A DNA stretch of 64,000 nt, taken from Nonomuraea sediminis. GTDB lineage: Bacteria; Actinomycetota; Actinomycetes; Streptosporangiales; Streptosporangiaceae. Shown piece by piece: positions 42,975-50,961 of this stretch. The stretch's first letter is position 1. Each line of letters begins with the position of its first letter. The notes beneath the pieces are model-generated. The model saw only the letters and a program-made list of their open reading frames with translations. It did not search any database and was not told the origin of the DNA. The position numbers and the translations under genes were made by a program. The stretch lies in assembly GCF_018531495.1 (NCBI RefSeq), contig NZ_JAHDTI010000012.1:310001-374000 (forward strand), in the 5' to 3' direction.

Positions 42975-43000
42975 CGACGGCGGAGCAGCGATGACGACGC
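42961..43000 (+). repeat. 20-base tandem duplication at the DUF1116/OsmC junction
   Basis: The 20 bases at 42961-42980 are repeated at 42981-43000 with only the last base changed. The unit carries the last codons of DUF1116 (AEQR, stop) plus an overlapping ATG. The result is a seven-codon mini-ORF (MTTAEQR) from 42971 that ends overlapping the true OsmC ATG at 42991. It keeps ATGA coupling at both steps. Confidence 0.85.
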
Positions 43001-43389
43001 GCACGGTCGAGGCGGAATGGCGGGGCGGCTACCAGGTCGAGGTGGTGACCGAGGGTCGCTTCCGGCTGCTCGTGGACGAGCCGGAGAGCGCGGGCGGCAC
43101 CGACACCGGGGCCCAGCCCACGGACTACCTGCTGGCCGCCATCGCCTCGTGCTTCGCGCTCGCGCTGGTGCACAGCGCGCGCAAGCGCGGCCAGGAGCCG
43201 GGCTCGGTGCGGGTGAGCGTCACCGGCACCTACGAAGGGCCGCGCTATCGCGACATCGCGATCGACATCGTCTCCTCGCTGTCCGATGAGCAGGCGCACC
43301 TGCTCATCGAGGCCGCGCAGCGGGTCTGCTACGTCACCAACACGCTGCGCGAGCCGCCGCGGATCACGATCGGCCACACCCGGGGCTAG
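42991..43389 (+). CDS. OsmC family peroxidase-like protein
   Basis: This 132-residue OsmC/Ohr-fold protein has both family cysteines: C54 in IASCFALAL and C113 in QRVCYVTNTL. Such thiol peroxidases reduce organic or fatty peroxides using dithiols. Placement at the end of the sulfolactate operon suggests protection of, or use of, a low-molecular-weight thiol, which is inference. The stop interlocks with the stop of the convergent XRE-cupin gene (43386-43389). Confidence 0.9.
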   Translation: MTTRTVEAEWRGGYQVEVVTEGRFRLLVDEPESAGGTDTGAQPTDYLLAAIASCFALALVHSARKRGQEPGSVRVSVTGTYEGPRYRDIAIDIVSSLSDEQAHLLIEAAQRVCYVTNTLREPPRITIGHTRG

Positions 43390-43979
43390 CCGTTGCGCAG
43401 CGCGATCCAGATTGCCCTGGCCGGCCGGTCGGTCTCGTTGGCCCAGCGGTGCGGCACGTCCCCGGCGAAGTGCAGCGAGTCGCCCTCGGCCAGCGGGAAG
43501 GTCTGGTCACCGACCCGGAAGGTCAGCACGCCGTCGGTGACGTGGACCAGTTCCTCGCCCGGGTGCTGCATCAGCTTGTCGCCGCTGGAGGCGCCCGGCA
43601 TGACCGTCGCCACGGCCGCGGCCGTCTGGAACTGCCGGTAGGAGCCGGAGATCCCGGCCAGCGCCAGGCCCTCGTGCGGGGTGTAGACGGTCGGGCGCCG
43701 TTCACGCGGGGTGTGGTGCACCGGTTCGGGCGGCTGCTCGTCCTCTTCGACGAAGTACCTCACCGGGACGCCGAGCGCCGCCCCGAGCTTGAGCAGGGTG
43801 GTGATCGTCGGCACCATCCCGTTGCGTTCGATCTTGTGGATGGCGGCAGCGGACACGTCGCTGATGGCAGCCAGCTGTTGCAGCGAGTGCCGCTGTGCTC
43901 TGCGTAGACCGCGCAGCTTCGGGCCGATCTGGCTGACGATCTCGTCGACCTGCTGACCCTGTACGTCCGCCTCGGCCAT
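43386..43979 (-). CDS. XRE-cupin transcriptional regulator
   Basis: This 197-residue protein has an N-terminal lambda-repressor helix-turn-helix (LRRAQRHSLQQLAAISDVSAAAIHKIE in parts) and a C-terminal cupin sensor (HPGEELVHVTDGVLTFRVGDQTFPLAEGDSLHF in parts; VPHRW). The ATG at 43979 is preceded by GAGAGGGA; a GTG at 44006 would add nine residues. It sits between the two main operons and is probably the cluster's local regulator, sensing a small metabolite in the cupin. Repeats between it and the divergent flavoprotein gene are likely binding sites. Confidence 0.92.
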   Translation of the reverse strand: MAEADVQGQQVDEIVSQIGPKLRGLRRAQRHSLQQLAAISDVSAAAIHKIERNGMVPTITTLLKLGAALGVPVRYFVEEDEQPPEPVHHTPRERRPTVYTPHEGLALAGISGSYRQFQTAAAVATVMPGASSGDKLMQHPGEELVHVTDGVLTFRVGDQTFPLAEGDSLHFAGDVPHRWANETDRPARAIWIALRNG

Positions 43980-44000
43980 GCGTTCCCTCTCGTCGTTCGA

Positions 44001-44047
44001 CGTCACGAAACGTCACGCAGGATAGTCAACGTGAAGTCCTCTATAAT
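44001..44047. promoter_or_regulatory. Regulatory region between XRE-cupin and flavoprotein genes
   Basis: CGTCACG occurs twice at exactly 10-base spacing (44001 and 44011), one helical turn, and AACGTGA follows at 44028 in the opposite sense. CGTCG and CGACG arms flank TT at 43991-44002. A perfect TATAAT (44042-44047) provides the -10 for the rightward operon; no good -35 is visible, consistent with regulated transcription. The leader is about 30 bases with GGGAG before the ATG. Confidence 0.5.
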
Positions 44048-44084
44048 GTATGGATATTGTGCCGTACGGGCGGGAGCTGAGTCC

Positions 44085-45416
44085 ATGGCACGCAGGGTGG
44101 TCATCATCGGCGGCGGCGCCGCCGGCATCGGCGCCGCGGGGGCGGCCAGGGCCGCCGACCCTTCCGCGGACGTGATCGTCTACACCCAGTTCGAGGACGT
44201 CGGATACAGCCCGTGCGGCATCCCCTACGTGCACGGCAAGGAGATTCCGGACTTCCGGTCGCTGTTCCTGGCCGACAAGCAGGCCTACGTCGACGCGCGG
44301 ATCGACATCCGATACGAGACGACCGTCCTGGCCTTCGACCCGGCCGCACGCACCGTCCGGGTGCGGGGCGAGGGCGAGGTCGGCTACGACGCGCTGATCG
44401 TGGCCACCGGCTTCGACTACAAGCCTCCCGGCGTGCCCGGGCAGGACCTGGCCGGCCTCTACTACGTCAAGAACATCCGCCAAGCCATGGAGTGGGACAA
44501 AACCCTCGACAGTGTGCGGCACGCGGTCGTCATCGAAGCCTCGCCCCTCGGCCTGGAGATGGTGACCGCCCTGGCCCACCGCGGCATCGACACCCACGTC
44601 GTCGATCCGCATCCGTGGGCGCTGGGCGAGCTGTGCGACCCCGACACCGTCGAGCCGGTCCAGCAGTCGTGGGCCGAACTGGGCGTCACCATGCACTGGG
44701 ACACCGAGCTCCAGGGCTTGATCGGCGACAGCGAGGGCCACGTCGCCGCCGTGGCGACCTCCGACGGCGAACTGCCCGCGGAACTCGTCGTGGTGGCCAC
44801 CCACAAGATCGCCAACACCGCGCTGGCCGTCGCCGCCGGCCTCACCACGGGATCGACCGGAGGGCTGGTCGTCGACGACCACATGAGCACCTCGGCGCCG
44901 CACGTCTGGGCGGCGGGCGACGTCTGCGAGATCCCGCACGGCCTCGGCGGGCTGCCGCTGCAGGGGCTCACCGGCAGCCACGCCTACGCCCAGGGCAAGG
45001 TGGCCGGCACCAACGCCGCCGGCGGAGATCGCGCCTACCAGCCGGTCTACGTCCCGTGGGGGATGGTCGCGGGCACGTGGATGATCGGCGGGGCCGCGCT
45101 GGGCGAGGTCGCGGCCACCGCGCTCGGCATCCCGCACGTGGTCGGCAAGGCGACCGGCATCTCCCGGGCCCGCTACTACCCGGGCGTCCGCCCGGTCACG
45201 GTCAAGCTCCTGGCCGAACCCGGCACGCTGCGCCTGATCGGGGCGCAACTGGTCGGAGGGGAAGGGATCAAGGAACGGGCCGACTTCCTGGCGCTGGCGG
45301 TCAAGAAGGGCATCACGCTGTATGACCTGGCCGCGATGGAGAACGTCTACTCACCGCCCATCGGCGCGCTCAACGAACCCATCGTCACCGCCGCGCAGGC
45401 CGGAGTAGCGACATGA
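44085..45416 (+). CDS. CoA-disulfide-reductase-like FAD oxidoreductase
   Basis: This is a 443-residue flavoprotein. FAD motif MARRVVIIGGGAAGIGAAGAA (in parts) is followed by YSPCGIPYVHG, where C44 matches the single redox cysteine of CoA-disulfide reductases and NADH oxidases. The second Rossmann motif is degenerate (HAVVIEASPLGLEMVTALA lacks the usual glycine pattern), so NAD(P)H binding may be altered. DHMSTSAPHVWAAGDVCE and the C-terminal dimerisation domain are normal. It could reduce a disulfide of a cluster-made thiol. It opens the nitrile hydratase operon. Confidence 0.88.
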   Translation: MARRVVIIGGGAAGIGAAGAARAADPSADVIVYTQFEDVGYSPCGIPYVHGKEIPDFRSLFLADKQAYVDARIDIRYETTVLAFDPAARTVRVRGEGEVGYDALIVATGFDYKPPGVPGQDLAGLYYVKNIRQAMEWDKTLDSVRHAVVIEASPLGLEMVTALAHRGIDTHVVDPHPWALGELCDPDTVEPVQQSWAELGVTMHWDTELQGLIGDSEGHVAAVATSDGELPAELVVVATHKIANTALAVAAGLTTGSTGGLVVDDHMSTSAPHVWAAGDVCEIPHGLGGLPLQGLTGSHAYAQGKVAGTNAAGGDRAYQPVYVPWGMVAGTWMIGGAALGEVAATALGIPHVVGKATGISRARYYPGVRPVTVKLLAEPGTLRLIGAQLVGGEGIKERADFLALAVKKGITLYDLAAMENVYSPPIGALNEPIVTAAQAGVAT

Positions 45417-45661
45417 TCACCCGGTGGGTGCGCGACAACGCCCAGCACTACCTGCTCAGGGACGCGCAGGCGCGGGTGGCGCGCGCCCAGGGCAGACCCC
45501 CGCCGCCCACCGGCGGCTCCTCCTTCTTCTGGCGCCGGATCTTCGTCCCGATCTACCGGCTCACGCCGTGGCCGCTGCGACGGCGGTTGATGGCCGCGAT
45601 GCCCGGTAGCCACCGCAAGCACTGGCCCAAGCCGACCACGCCGGCCGGCCCGGCTGTCTAG
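45413..45661 (+). CDS. Small basic protein, unrecognised
   Basis: This 82-residue protein begins MITRWVRDNAQHYLLRDAQAR and is rich in Arg and Pro, with one hydrophobic patch (FFWRRIFVPIYRLTPWPLRR). There are no cysteines. It overlaps the flavoprotein stop by ATGA and ends 14 bases before the MSMEG_0572-type gene, so it is a real operon member. It could be a partner or membrane-tethering subunit for the flavoprotein. No family recognised. Confidence 0.75.
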   Translation: MITRWVRDNAQHYLLRDAQARVARAQGRPPPPTGGSSFFWRRIFVPIYRLTPWPLRRRLMAAMPGSHRKHWPKPTTPAGPAV

Positions 45662-45675
45662 ACCGAGGAGCTCAC

Positions 45676-46164
45676 ATGCCGAAGACAGTCTCCACCACCC
45701 TGCCGACCGAGGGTGAGACGCTGTACAACACCGAAGAGAAGGTGTTCCCGGACATCCAGGCCGAGCCCGGGCAGAAGGCCTTCGTCTTCATCCACACCGT
45801 CCCGTACGAGGGTTCGGTAGCCCTGGTCAACCTGCTCACCTCGACCCGGCTGGTACGCAAGGGCTTCGACGTGAACATCATCCTGTACGGCCCCGGCGTC
45901 CTGCTCGCCTCGGGCACACGCGGCTACCCGGGCGTCGGCCAGGAGGCGTTCCCCGGGCACCTGGCGATCAACAACCAGATCAAGACCCTGCTGAAGGAGG
46001 GCGCCACCATCTACGCCTGCCGGTTCGCGATGGGCGCGCTGTACGGCTTCCGCGAGGACGACCTGATCCCCGGCGTGACCCCGTTCAACCCGCTGGACGT
46101 GCTCGACTCGGCGCTCACGGCGTGGAAGGAAGGCGCCTTCCAGCTCAACACCTGGACGGTGTGA
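45676..46164 (+). CDS. MSMEG_0572/Sll0783 family nitrogen-starvation protein (NitB-like)
   Basis: This 162-residue protein contains the family's VFPDIQAEPGQKAFVFIHTV (in parts), RLVRKGFDVNIILYGPGVLLASGTRGYPGVG (in parts) and AINNQIKTLLKEGATIYACRFAMGALYG (in parts). The fold looks DsrE-like. Sll0783 of Synechocystis is reported as induced by nitrogen starvation, and its homologues start Nit1C clusters next to a nitrilase. Here the next gene is nitrile hydratase instead. A GAGGAG site precedes the ATG. Confidence 0.88.
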   Translation: MPKTVSTTLPTEGETLYNTEEKVFPDIQAEPGQKAFVFIHTVPYEGSVALVNLLTSTRLVRKGFDVNIILYGPGVLLASGTRGYPGVGQEAFPGHLAINNQIKTLLKEGATIYACRFAMGALYGFREDDLIPGVTPFNPLDVLDSALTAWKEGAFQLNTWTV

Positions 46165-46187
46165 ACGGCCGCACCCGGGAGGCGACG

Positions 46188-46862
46188 ATGACCAAGGCCA
46201 GCGGGATCCACGACATGGGGGGCACGCGGGGCTGGGGTCCCGCGCCGGTCCCCGAAGCCGGCGAACCGGTCTTCGCGCAACGCTGGCAGGCCCGCGCCTT
46301 CGCGCTGGCCCTGCTGTCGATACGGCTGTCCGGCACCAACCTGGACGCCTTCCGGCACGCGATGAACCGGCTCGACCGGCAGGACTACCTCGACGACGGC
46401 TACTACGGCCGGTGGCTGCACGGCGCGGAGAACCTGCTCCACGACAGCTCGATCATCGCGCCGGGGACGGCGGAGGCGCGCGCCGCCAACCTGTCGGGCG
46501 GCTCGGTGGCCGAGCCGGAGCCGCCGGTGCCCGACAAGCCGGACTACGCGCCGACCGCCGCGGGCTCGCTGCGGGCCGTGCCGTCGCCACCCCGGTTCGC
46601 CGTGGGCGCCGCCGTACGCGCGAAAACCTTCGATCCGCCAGGGCACACGCGCCTGCCGCGGTACGTGATGGGGCACGCGGGCACCGTCACCATCATCCAG
46701 CCCGCGCAGGTCCTGCCCGACACGAACGCCCACTTCCAGGGCGAGAACGCCCAGTGGGTGTACGCGGTGCGGTTCGAGTCCGCCGAGCTGTTCGGCCCGG
46801 ACGCCGAGCCGTTCACGCTCACCATCGACCTGTACGAGGACTACCTGGAGGAGGCGCCATGA
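46188..46862 (+). CDS. nthB: Nitrile hydratase beta subunit
   Basis: This 224-residue subunit has the typical start IHDMGGTRGWGPAP and a helical N-terminal domain (FAQRWQARAFALALLSIRL). Its C-terminal SH3-like domain includes FAVGAAVRAKTFDPPGHTRLPRYV (in parts) and WVYAVRFESAELFG. It pairs with the alpha subunit to hydrate nitriles to amides. The beta gene precedes alpha, as in many cobalt-type operons. A GGGAGGCG site precedes the ATG and the stop overlaps the alpha start by ATGA. Confidence 0.93.
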   Translation: MTKASGIHDMGGTRGWGPAPVPEAGEPVFAQRWQARAFALALLSIRLSGTNLDAFRHAMNRLDRQDYLDDGYYGRWLHGAENLLHDSSIIAPGTAEARAANLSGGSVAEPEPPVPDKPDYAPTAAGSLRAVPSPPRFAVGAAVRAKTFDPPGHTRLPRYVMGHAGTVTIIQPAQVLPDTNAHFQGENAQWVYAVRFESAELFGPDAEPFTLTIDLYEDYLEEAP

Positions 46863-47440
46863 CGCAGGAGCGGGTGCCGATCGAGCTGCGCGTCGAGGCG
46901 CTGGAGCAGTTGCTGGTGGAGCGCGGCCTGGTCGACACCGCGGTCATGGACAAGTACATCGCCATGTACGAGAACGACGTCGGGCCGCTCAACGGCGCGC
47001 ACGTCGTGGCCAAGGCGTGGACGGACGCCGACTACCGGCGGCGGCTGCTGGCCGACGGCACCGCCGCCGTCGCCGAACTCGGCTACAAGGGGCCGCAAGG
47101 CGAGCACATCGTGGTCCTGGAGAACACGCCTGAGGTCCACAATGTGGTCGTCTGCACGCTGTGCTCCTGCTATCCCTGGCCGCTGCTCGGCCTGCCGCCC
47201 TCCTGGTACAAGGATCCGGCCTACCGCTCCAGGATGGTCCGCGAGCCGCGCACCGTGCTGGCGGAGATGGGGCTGAGCCTGCCCGACGACGTCGAGGTCC
47301 GGGTGTGGGACAGCAGCTCCGAAGTGCGCTACTTCGTCCTGCCGGAAAGACCCGCCGGCACCGGCGGGCTGCCGGAGGAGGAGCTCGTGCCGCTGGTGAC
47401 GCGGGATGCGATGGTGGGCGTCGCCCGGGTGCGGACATGA
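46859..47440 (+). CDS. nthA: Nitrile hydratase alpha subunit (cobalt-type motif)
   Basis: This 193-residue catalytic subunit carries the metal-claw motif C99-T-L-C102-S-C104; the threonine indicates cobalt rather than iron. In the family two of these cysteines are oxidised to sulfinic and sulfenic acids. Downstream LGLPPSWYKDPAYRSRMVREPRTVL (in parts) is characteristic. It is homologous also to the thiocyanate hydrolase gamma subunit, but the complete single beta subunit here favours nitrile hydratase. Substrate is unknown; in this context it takes the place of the Nit1C nitrilase. Confidence 0.94.
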   Translation: MTQERVPIELRVEALEQLLVERGLVDTAVMDKYIAMYENDVGPLNGAHVVAKAWTDADYRRRLLADGTAAVAELGYKGPQGEHIVVLENTPEVHNVVVCTLCSCYPWPLLGLPPSWYKDPAYRSRMVREPRTVLAEMGLSLPDDVEVRVWDSSSEVRYFVLPERPAGTGGLPEEELVPLVTRDAMVGVARVRT

Positions 47441-47751
47441 GGCTCCCGATCCGGCTGGACGTCGACAGCCCCGCCGCGCCGCCCCGTTCCAACGGCGAGC
47501 TGGTGTTCGCCGAGCCGTGGGAGGGCCGGGCCTTCGGCCTGGCGCTGGCGGCCAGCCAGGCGGGCGCCTTCGACTGGGAGGACTTCCGCCAGGCGCTGAT
47601 CGCGCGCATCGCGGCCGAGCCGGAGGCCCGTTACTACGCCTGCTGGTTCGACGCGCTCCAGCAGGTGCTCGCGGTCGAAGGCGAGGTGCGTGAGCGCGCG
47701 GCCCGGCTGGCGGCACGGCCCGCCGGGCACGATCACCGGATCGAGTCGTAG
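47437..47751 (+). CDS. Nitrile hydratase accessory protein
   Basis: This 104-residue protein resembles the N-terminal half of the beta subunit (LVFAEPWEGRAFGLALAASQ; YYACWFDALQQVLAVEG) and corresponds to the small activator encoded after cobalt nitrile hydratases. That activator carries an alpha subunit for metal insertion and cysteine oxidation. It overlaps the alpha gene by ATGA. Its last 19 bases overlap the end of the convergent glycosyltransferase gene. Confidence 0.88.
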   Translation: MRLPIRLDVDSPAAPPRSNGELVFAEPWEGRAFGLALAASQAGAFDWEDFRQALIARIAAEPEARYYACWFDALQQVLAVEGEVRERAARLAARPAGHDHRIES

Positions 47752-48833
47752 ATCTCGGCGTGCCGGGCCGCCGAGGCGGCCCAGGTGAAGCGAGGCACGA
47801 CCAGGCGGCCGCCCTCGATGAGGGTGGCGCGCAGCTCCCGGTCGGTCATGACCTGCTCCAGCGCCGCGGCCAGCGCCACCGGGTCGCCCACCGCGGGCAG
47901 CAGCGCGTCACGGCCATGGGTGAGGAACTCCCGGAACACCGGCAGATCGCTGGCCACCACCGGCAGGTCGGCGACCTGCGCCTCCAGCACGGCCAGGCCG
48001 AAGCCCTCCTCGATCGACGGGTAGGCCAGCGCGTCGGCGCTGCGGTACCAGGCCGCCAGCTCCTCCTCGCCCACCGTCCCCAGCTGCAGCACCTCCAGGC
48101 CGAGCCCGGGCAGCAACGCCAGCGCCTGGCGGCGGTAGGGCTCGTGGTCGCGGAAGGAGTGGCCGCCGACGACGGCCAGCACCGGCTTGTCACCCCGCAG
48201 CAGCCCCAGCGCCCGGAACAGCGTCTTGCTGCCCTTGCGCGGCTCGATACCGCCGACGGAAAGCAGCAGGAACCGGTCCTGCGCGCCCACCGACGCGCGC
48301 AGCGCGGCTCGGCGCCCCTCGGTGATCGGCGCGATCCTGGCCGGGTCGACGCCGTTGCGGACGACCTGGGCGGCCACGCCGTACTCCTGGAGCAGCACGT
48401 GGCGCCAGTGCTCGCTGACGACCAGGACGTGGCCCGGCTCCACGATCGACCTGCGCTGGCAGTCGATGAGGACCGGCGTGGTGAAGTCGTCGACGTGGTG
48501 CACGGTGCGCACCACCCGCGGGTGCACCTGCGTGGCGGCGCGCGCGGAGATGCAGTCCTGCGCGTGCAGGATGTCATACTCGCCGGCGACCCCGGCCAGC
48601 CCGGCGGTCATGGCGCCGATGCAGGCGAAGACCTTCTCCTCCAGCGTGTCGCCCTCGACGGTGAAGCCGAACAGCGTGTACGGCACCTTCACCGGGCGGA
48701 AGAACCCCTCCTCGCCCAGGGCGAAGACGTGCACGTCGACACCCAGGTCGGCGAGCGCTTCGGCCAGGGCGAGGGTGTGGACGACTCCGCCGCGCGGTTT
48801 GGTGGAGTAGGTCAGCAGCGCGACGCGTTTCAT
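47733..48833 (-). CDS. MSMEG_0565-type glycosyltransferase (GT4)
   Basis: This 366-residue GT-B glycosyltransferase begins MKRVALLTYSTKPRGGVVHTLALAEALADLG (in parts). It has the GT4 signatures VVRNGVDPARIAP, SVGGIEPRKGSKTLFRAL and YPSIEEGFGLAVLEAQ, the last holding the EX7E-type donor motif. The best family match is the MSMEG_0565 glycosyltransferase that recurs in Nit1C-like clusters, suggesting the cluster's product or an intermediate is glycosylated. It overlaps FdrA by ATGA, so the two form one unit. Confidence 0.87.
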   Translation of the reverse strand: MKRVALLTYSTKPRGGVVHTLALAEALADLGVDVHVFALGEEGFFRPVKVPYTLFGFTVEGDTLEEKVFACIGAMTAGLAGVAGEYDILHAQDCISARAATQVHPRVVRTVHHVDDFTTPVLIDCQRRSIVEPGHVLVVSEHWRHVLLQEYGVAAQVVRNGVDPARIAPITEGRRAALRASVGAQDRFLLLSVGGIEPRKGSKTLFRALGLLRGDKPVLAVVGGHSFRDHEPYRRQALALLPGLGLEVLQLGTVGEEELAAWYRSADALAYPSIEEGFGLAVLEAQVADLPVVASDLPVFREFLTHGRDALLPAVGDPVALAAALEQVMTDRELRATLIEGGRLVVPRFTWAASAARHAEIYDSIR

Positions 48834-50281
48834 GAGGCGGCCTTCCTGGTGGCGATCGCCGCCGCGGTGAGCGCCGCGCGCGCGGCCGTCGCGGTGACGA
48901 CGCATCCCGCCTCGGCCAGCTTGCGTACCTGGTCCTGGTATCCCTGCGGATCCTGCTCGGTGCCCAGCACGTACGCCACCGGCTGCGGACCGTCCAGGCC
49001 GGCCAGCTCCGGCGCCAGGATCCCGGCCGGATCGGGGTGGGCGCCCAGCCCGAGCACGACGTCCAGGAGCACCACGGCGACCTCCGGCCCGCTCTGGCGC
49101 AGCAGTTCGGCCCGCGCCTCCGGGTCGATCATCGGATGCGGCCTGCCCCGGGTGTAGTCCTCCTCGCCCAGATCCAGGCACACGTGGGAGCGCGGCGGCG
49201 CCGGCAGGCGGTAGCGCGCGTCGATCGGCGTGTTCGACCACACCGGGCCGAGGGCGCCGCTCAGCAGCACCAGCGCCTCGTAGCAGAGCGTGCCGCCGGA
49301 GAACAGCCCGCGCACCGTGGTCCGCGCCGGCGCCAGCCGCGCCACGGCCTCGCCCACGCTCGGGCCGTGGCAGCGGTCGAAGGACGGCACCGGCCTGCCC
49401 AGCAGCTCCAGCGCCTCGACCACGCCGCCTTCGAGCGTGCTGCCCGCCACCCCGACCAGAACCGCCACGACCGGGGTACGGCGGGCCGCTGCCACCACCC
49501 GCCGCGCCACCTGCTCATCGGGCGGCTTGGACACCAGCAGGATCAGCTCGGTCGCCGGGTCGTCGTCGAGCATCCGCACGGCGTGCGCGGCCATCCGCCC
49601 GCCGACCGCGCGGGTCAGGTCACGGCCGCCCACGCCGATGACCTGCGACAGGCCGACGCCGGCGCGGTCGAGCAGGCACATGACCTCCTGCGCCCCGGTG
49701 CCGGCCGCCGCGACGACCCCGACCGGGCCGGGACGCACCACGTTGGCGAATCCCAGCCCGACCCCCGCCAGCATCGCCGTGCCCGCGCCCGGCCCCATGA
49801 GCAGGCGGCCCCGCCGTATCGCGTGCTCCTTGAGCGCGATCTCGTCGGCGAGGCCGACGTTGTCGCTGAACAGCAGCACGTCCAGGTCGCGGCTGAGCGC
49901 CTTGTGCGCCTCCAGCGCGGCGTAGTCGCCCGGGACGGAGATGACGGCGATGCTGGTGCCGGGCCGGCGCCGCAACGCCTCGTCCAGGCAGCGCGGATCC
50001 TCCTCGACCGGCCCGCCCCCCTCCGGGGCGCCGAACATCGCCTGCTCACCCTGCGCGAAGGCCGCCTGCGGGTCGTCGGCCCGCACGGCAAGGACCAGAT
50101 CGTACGGCGAGGCCTGCGGGATCTCGAAGCCTTCCTGCCGCAGGGAGTCGAGGTTGGCCGGGGTCGCCATCACCGCCGTGGCCCATTCCACGCCCGCGGC
50201 CCTGCCCATCGCCCGGGCGCCGAGGAGCTGGCGTACCGAGTCCAGGTATGTGTCGCGCAGCACGCGCACGGCCGTTTTCAC
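48830..50281 (-). CDS. fdrA: FdrA-like acyl-CoA synthetase-fold protein
   Basis: This is a 483-residue protein of the FdrA family, built from a CoA-binding Rossmann region and two ligase-CoA flavodoxin-like regions. The segments LLMGPGAGTAMLAGVGLGFAN and RPGPVGVVAAAGTGAQEVMCLLDRAG (in parts), GGRDLTRAVGG and LFSGGTLCYEALVL are visible. E. coli FdrA is part of oxamate carbamoyltransferase with a DUF1116 partner; such a partner is at 41601. The GTG at 50281 follows a G-run. No ATP-grasp domain is present, so it depends on other subunits. It is the first gene of a two-gene leftward operon. Confidence 0.87.
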   Translation of the reverse strand: MKTAVRVLRDTYLDSVRQLLGARAMGRAAGVEWATAVMATPANLDSLRQEGFEIPQASPYDLVLAVRADDPQAAFAQGEQAMFGAPEGGGPVEEDPRCLDEALRRRPGTSIAVISVPGDYAALEAHKALSRDLDVLLFSDNVGLADEIALKEHAIRRGRLLMGPGAGTAMLAGVGLGFANVVRPGPVGVVAAAGTGAQEVMCLLDRAGVGLSQVIGVGGRDLTRAVGGRMAAHAVRMLDDDPATELILLVSKPPDEQVARRVVAAARRTPVVAVLVGVAGSTLEGGVVEALELLGRPVPSFDRCHGPSVGEAVARLAPARTTVRGLFSGGTLCYEALVLLSGALGPVWSNTPIDARYRLPAPPRSHVCLDLGEEDYTRGRPHPMIDPEARAELLRQSGPEVAVVLLDVVLGLGAHPDPAGILAPELAGLDGPQPVAYVLGTEQDPQGYQDQVRKLAEAGCVVTATAARAALTAAAIATRKAAS

Positions 50282-50382
50282 GCCGCCCCCCGACCCGTCC
50301 GGCGGTCCGCCGTTGTGGCGGATAACCCGAATGCCGTCTAGGATCCGACTTGTCACACTGACGATAGTGAACGAGAGAAGCC

Positions 50383-50961
50383 TTGCCAAGCGCTCGCATC
50401 CCTCCGGAGTACGCCGAGCTGGCTCGGCGGCTGCGAGCCGCCGAAGACAGGCTCTTCCCGCTCGCCATGATCGACACCGAGCGCTACCAGCGGGCACTGC
50501 AACTGGTGGGCGCCCTGGCCCGCCGCCTGTCCGGCATCGGCGACTTCGCCGCCCTGGCCGCCGTCGAAGCGCGGATGGAGGGCTGGCTCGACGACCTGGA
50601 CATCCCACTCGAAGGCCTCGACCCCCGCCTGGTGATCGAGGCCGCCATGTCCCAGCGCTTCCGCGAACTGCTCACCACGGCCCGCGAGCACACCATCGAA
50701 CAGGCCCGCGCCGCCGGGCAGGAGTGGGCGATCCTGGAGGAACCCGACGACGCGTCCTGGCGCGGGGGAGCGGCGCAATGGGTGGAGACGCACCTGCCGA
50801 CCGGCACCGTCATGGTCCGCTCGGTCGTCGCCCAGCCGGTCATCACCTACCGGCTTGAGGTCACCGGCGACGCGGTCCGCGTGGAGGAGTTCACCTCCCG
50901 CGAGGAGTGGCTCGCCGCCATCGAGCAGGTACGGCAGGCCCTCACATCGGAAAGTGAATAA
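50383..50961 (+). CDS. Unrecognised 192-residue cluster protein
   Basis: I do not recognise this protein. It starts at TTG 50383 (site GAGAGAAG) with MPSARIPPEYAELARRLRAAEDRLFP (in parts). The first two thirds are helical; the rest looks like strands (TGTVMVRSVVAQPVITYRLEV). No membrane segment or cysteine is present. It lies 44 bases before the radical SAM gene on the same strand, divergent from fdrA, with TAGGAT at 50339-50344 as a possible -10. Nit1C clusters include one gene of unknown function at a similar place, which this could represent. Confidence 0.75.
   Translation: MPSARIPPEYAELARRLRAAEDRLFPLAMIDTERYQRALQLVGALARRLSGIGDFAALAAVEARMEGWLDDLDIPLEGLDPRLVIEAAMSQRFRELLTTAREHTIEQARAAGQEWAILEEPDDASWRGGAAQWVETHLPTGTVMVRSVVAQPVITYRLEVTGDAVRVEEFTSREEWLAAIEQVRQALTSESE

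Noticed and set aside
46188..47440. Thiocyanate hydrolase instead of nitrile hydratase
   Set aside because: Thiocyanate hydrolase has its beta-like part split into two subunits; here one full-length beta subunit with both domains is present.
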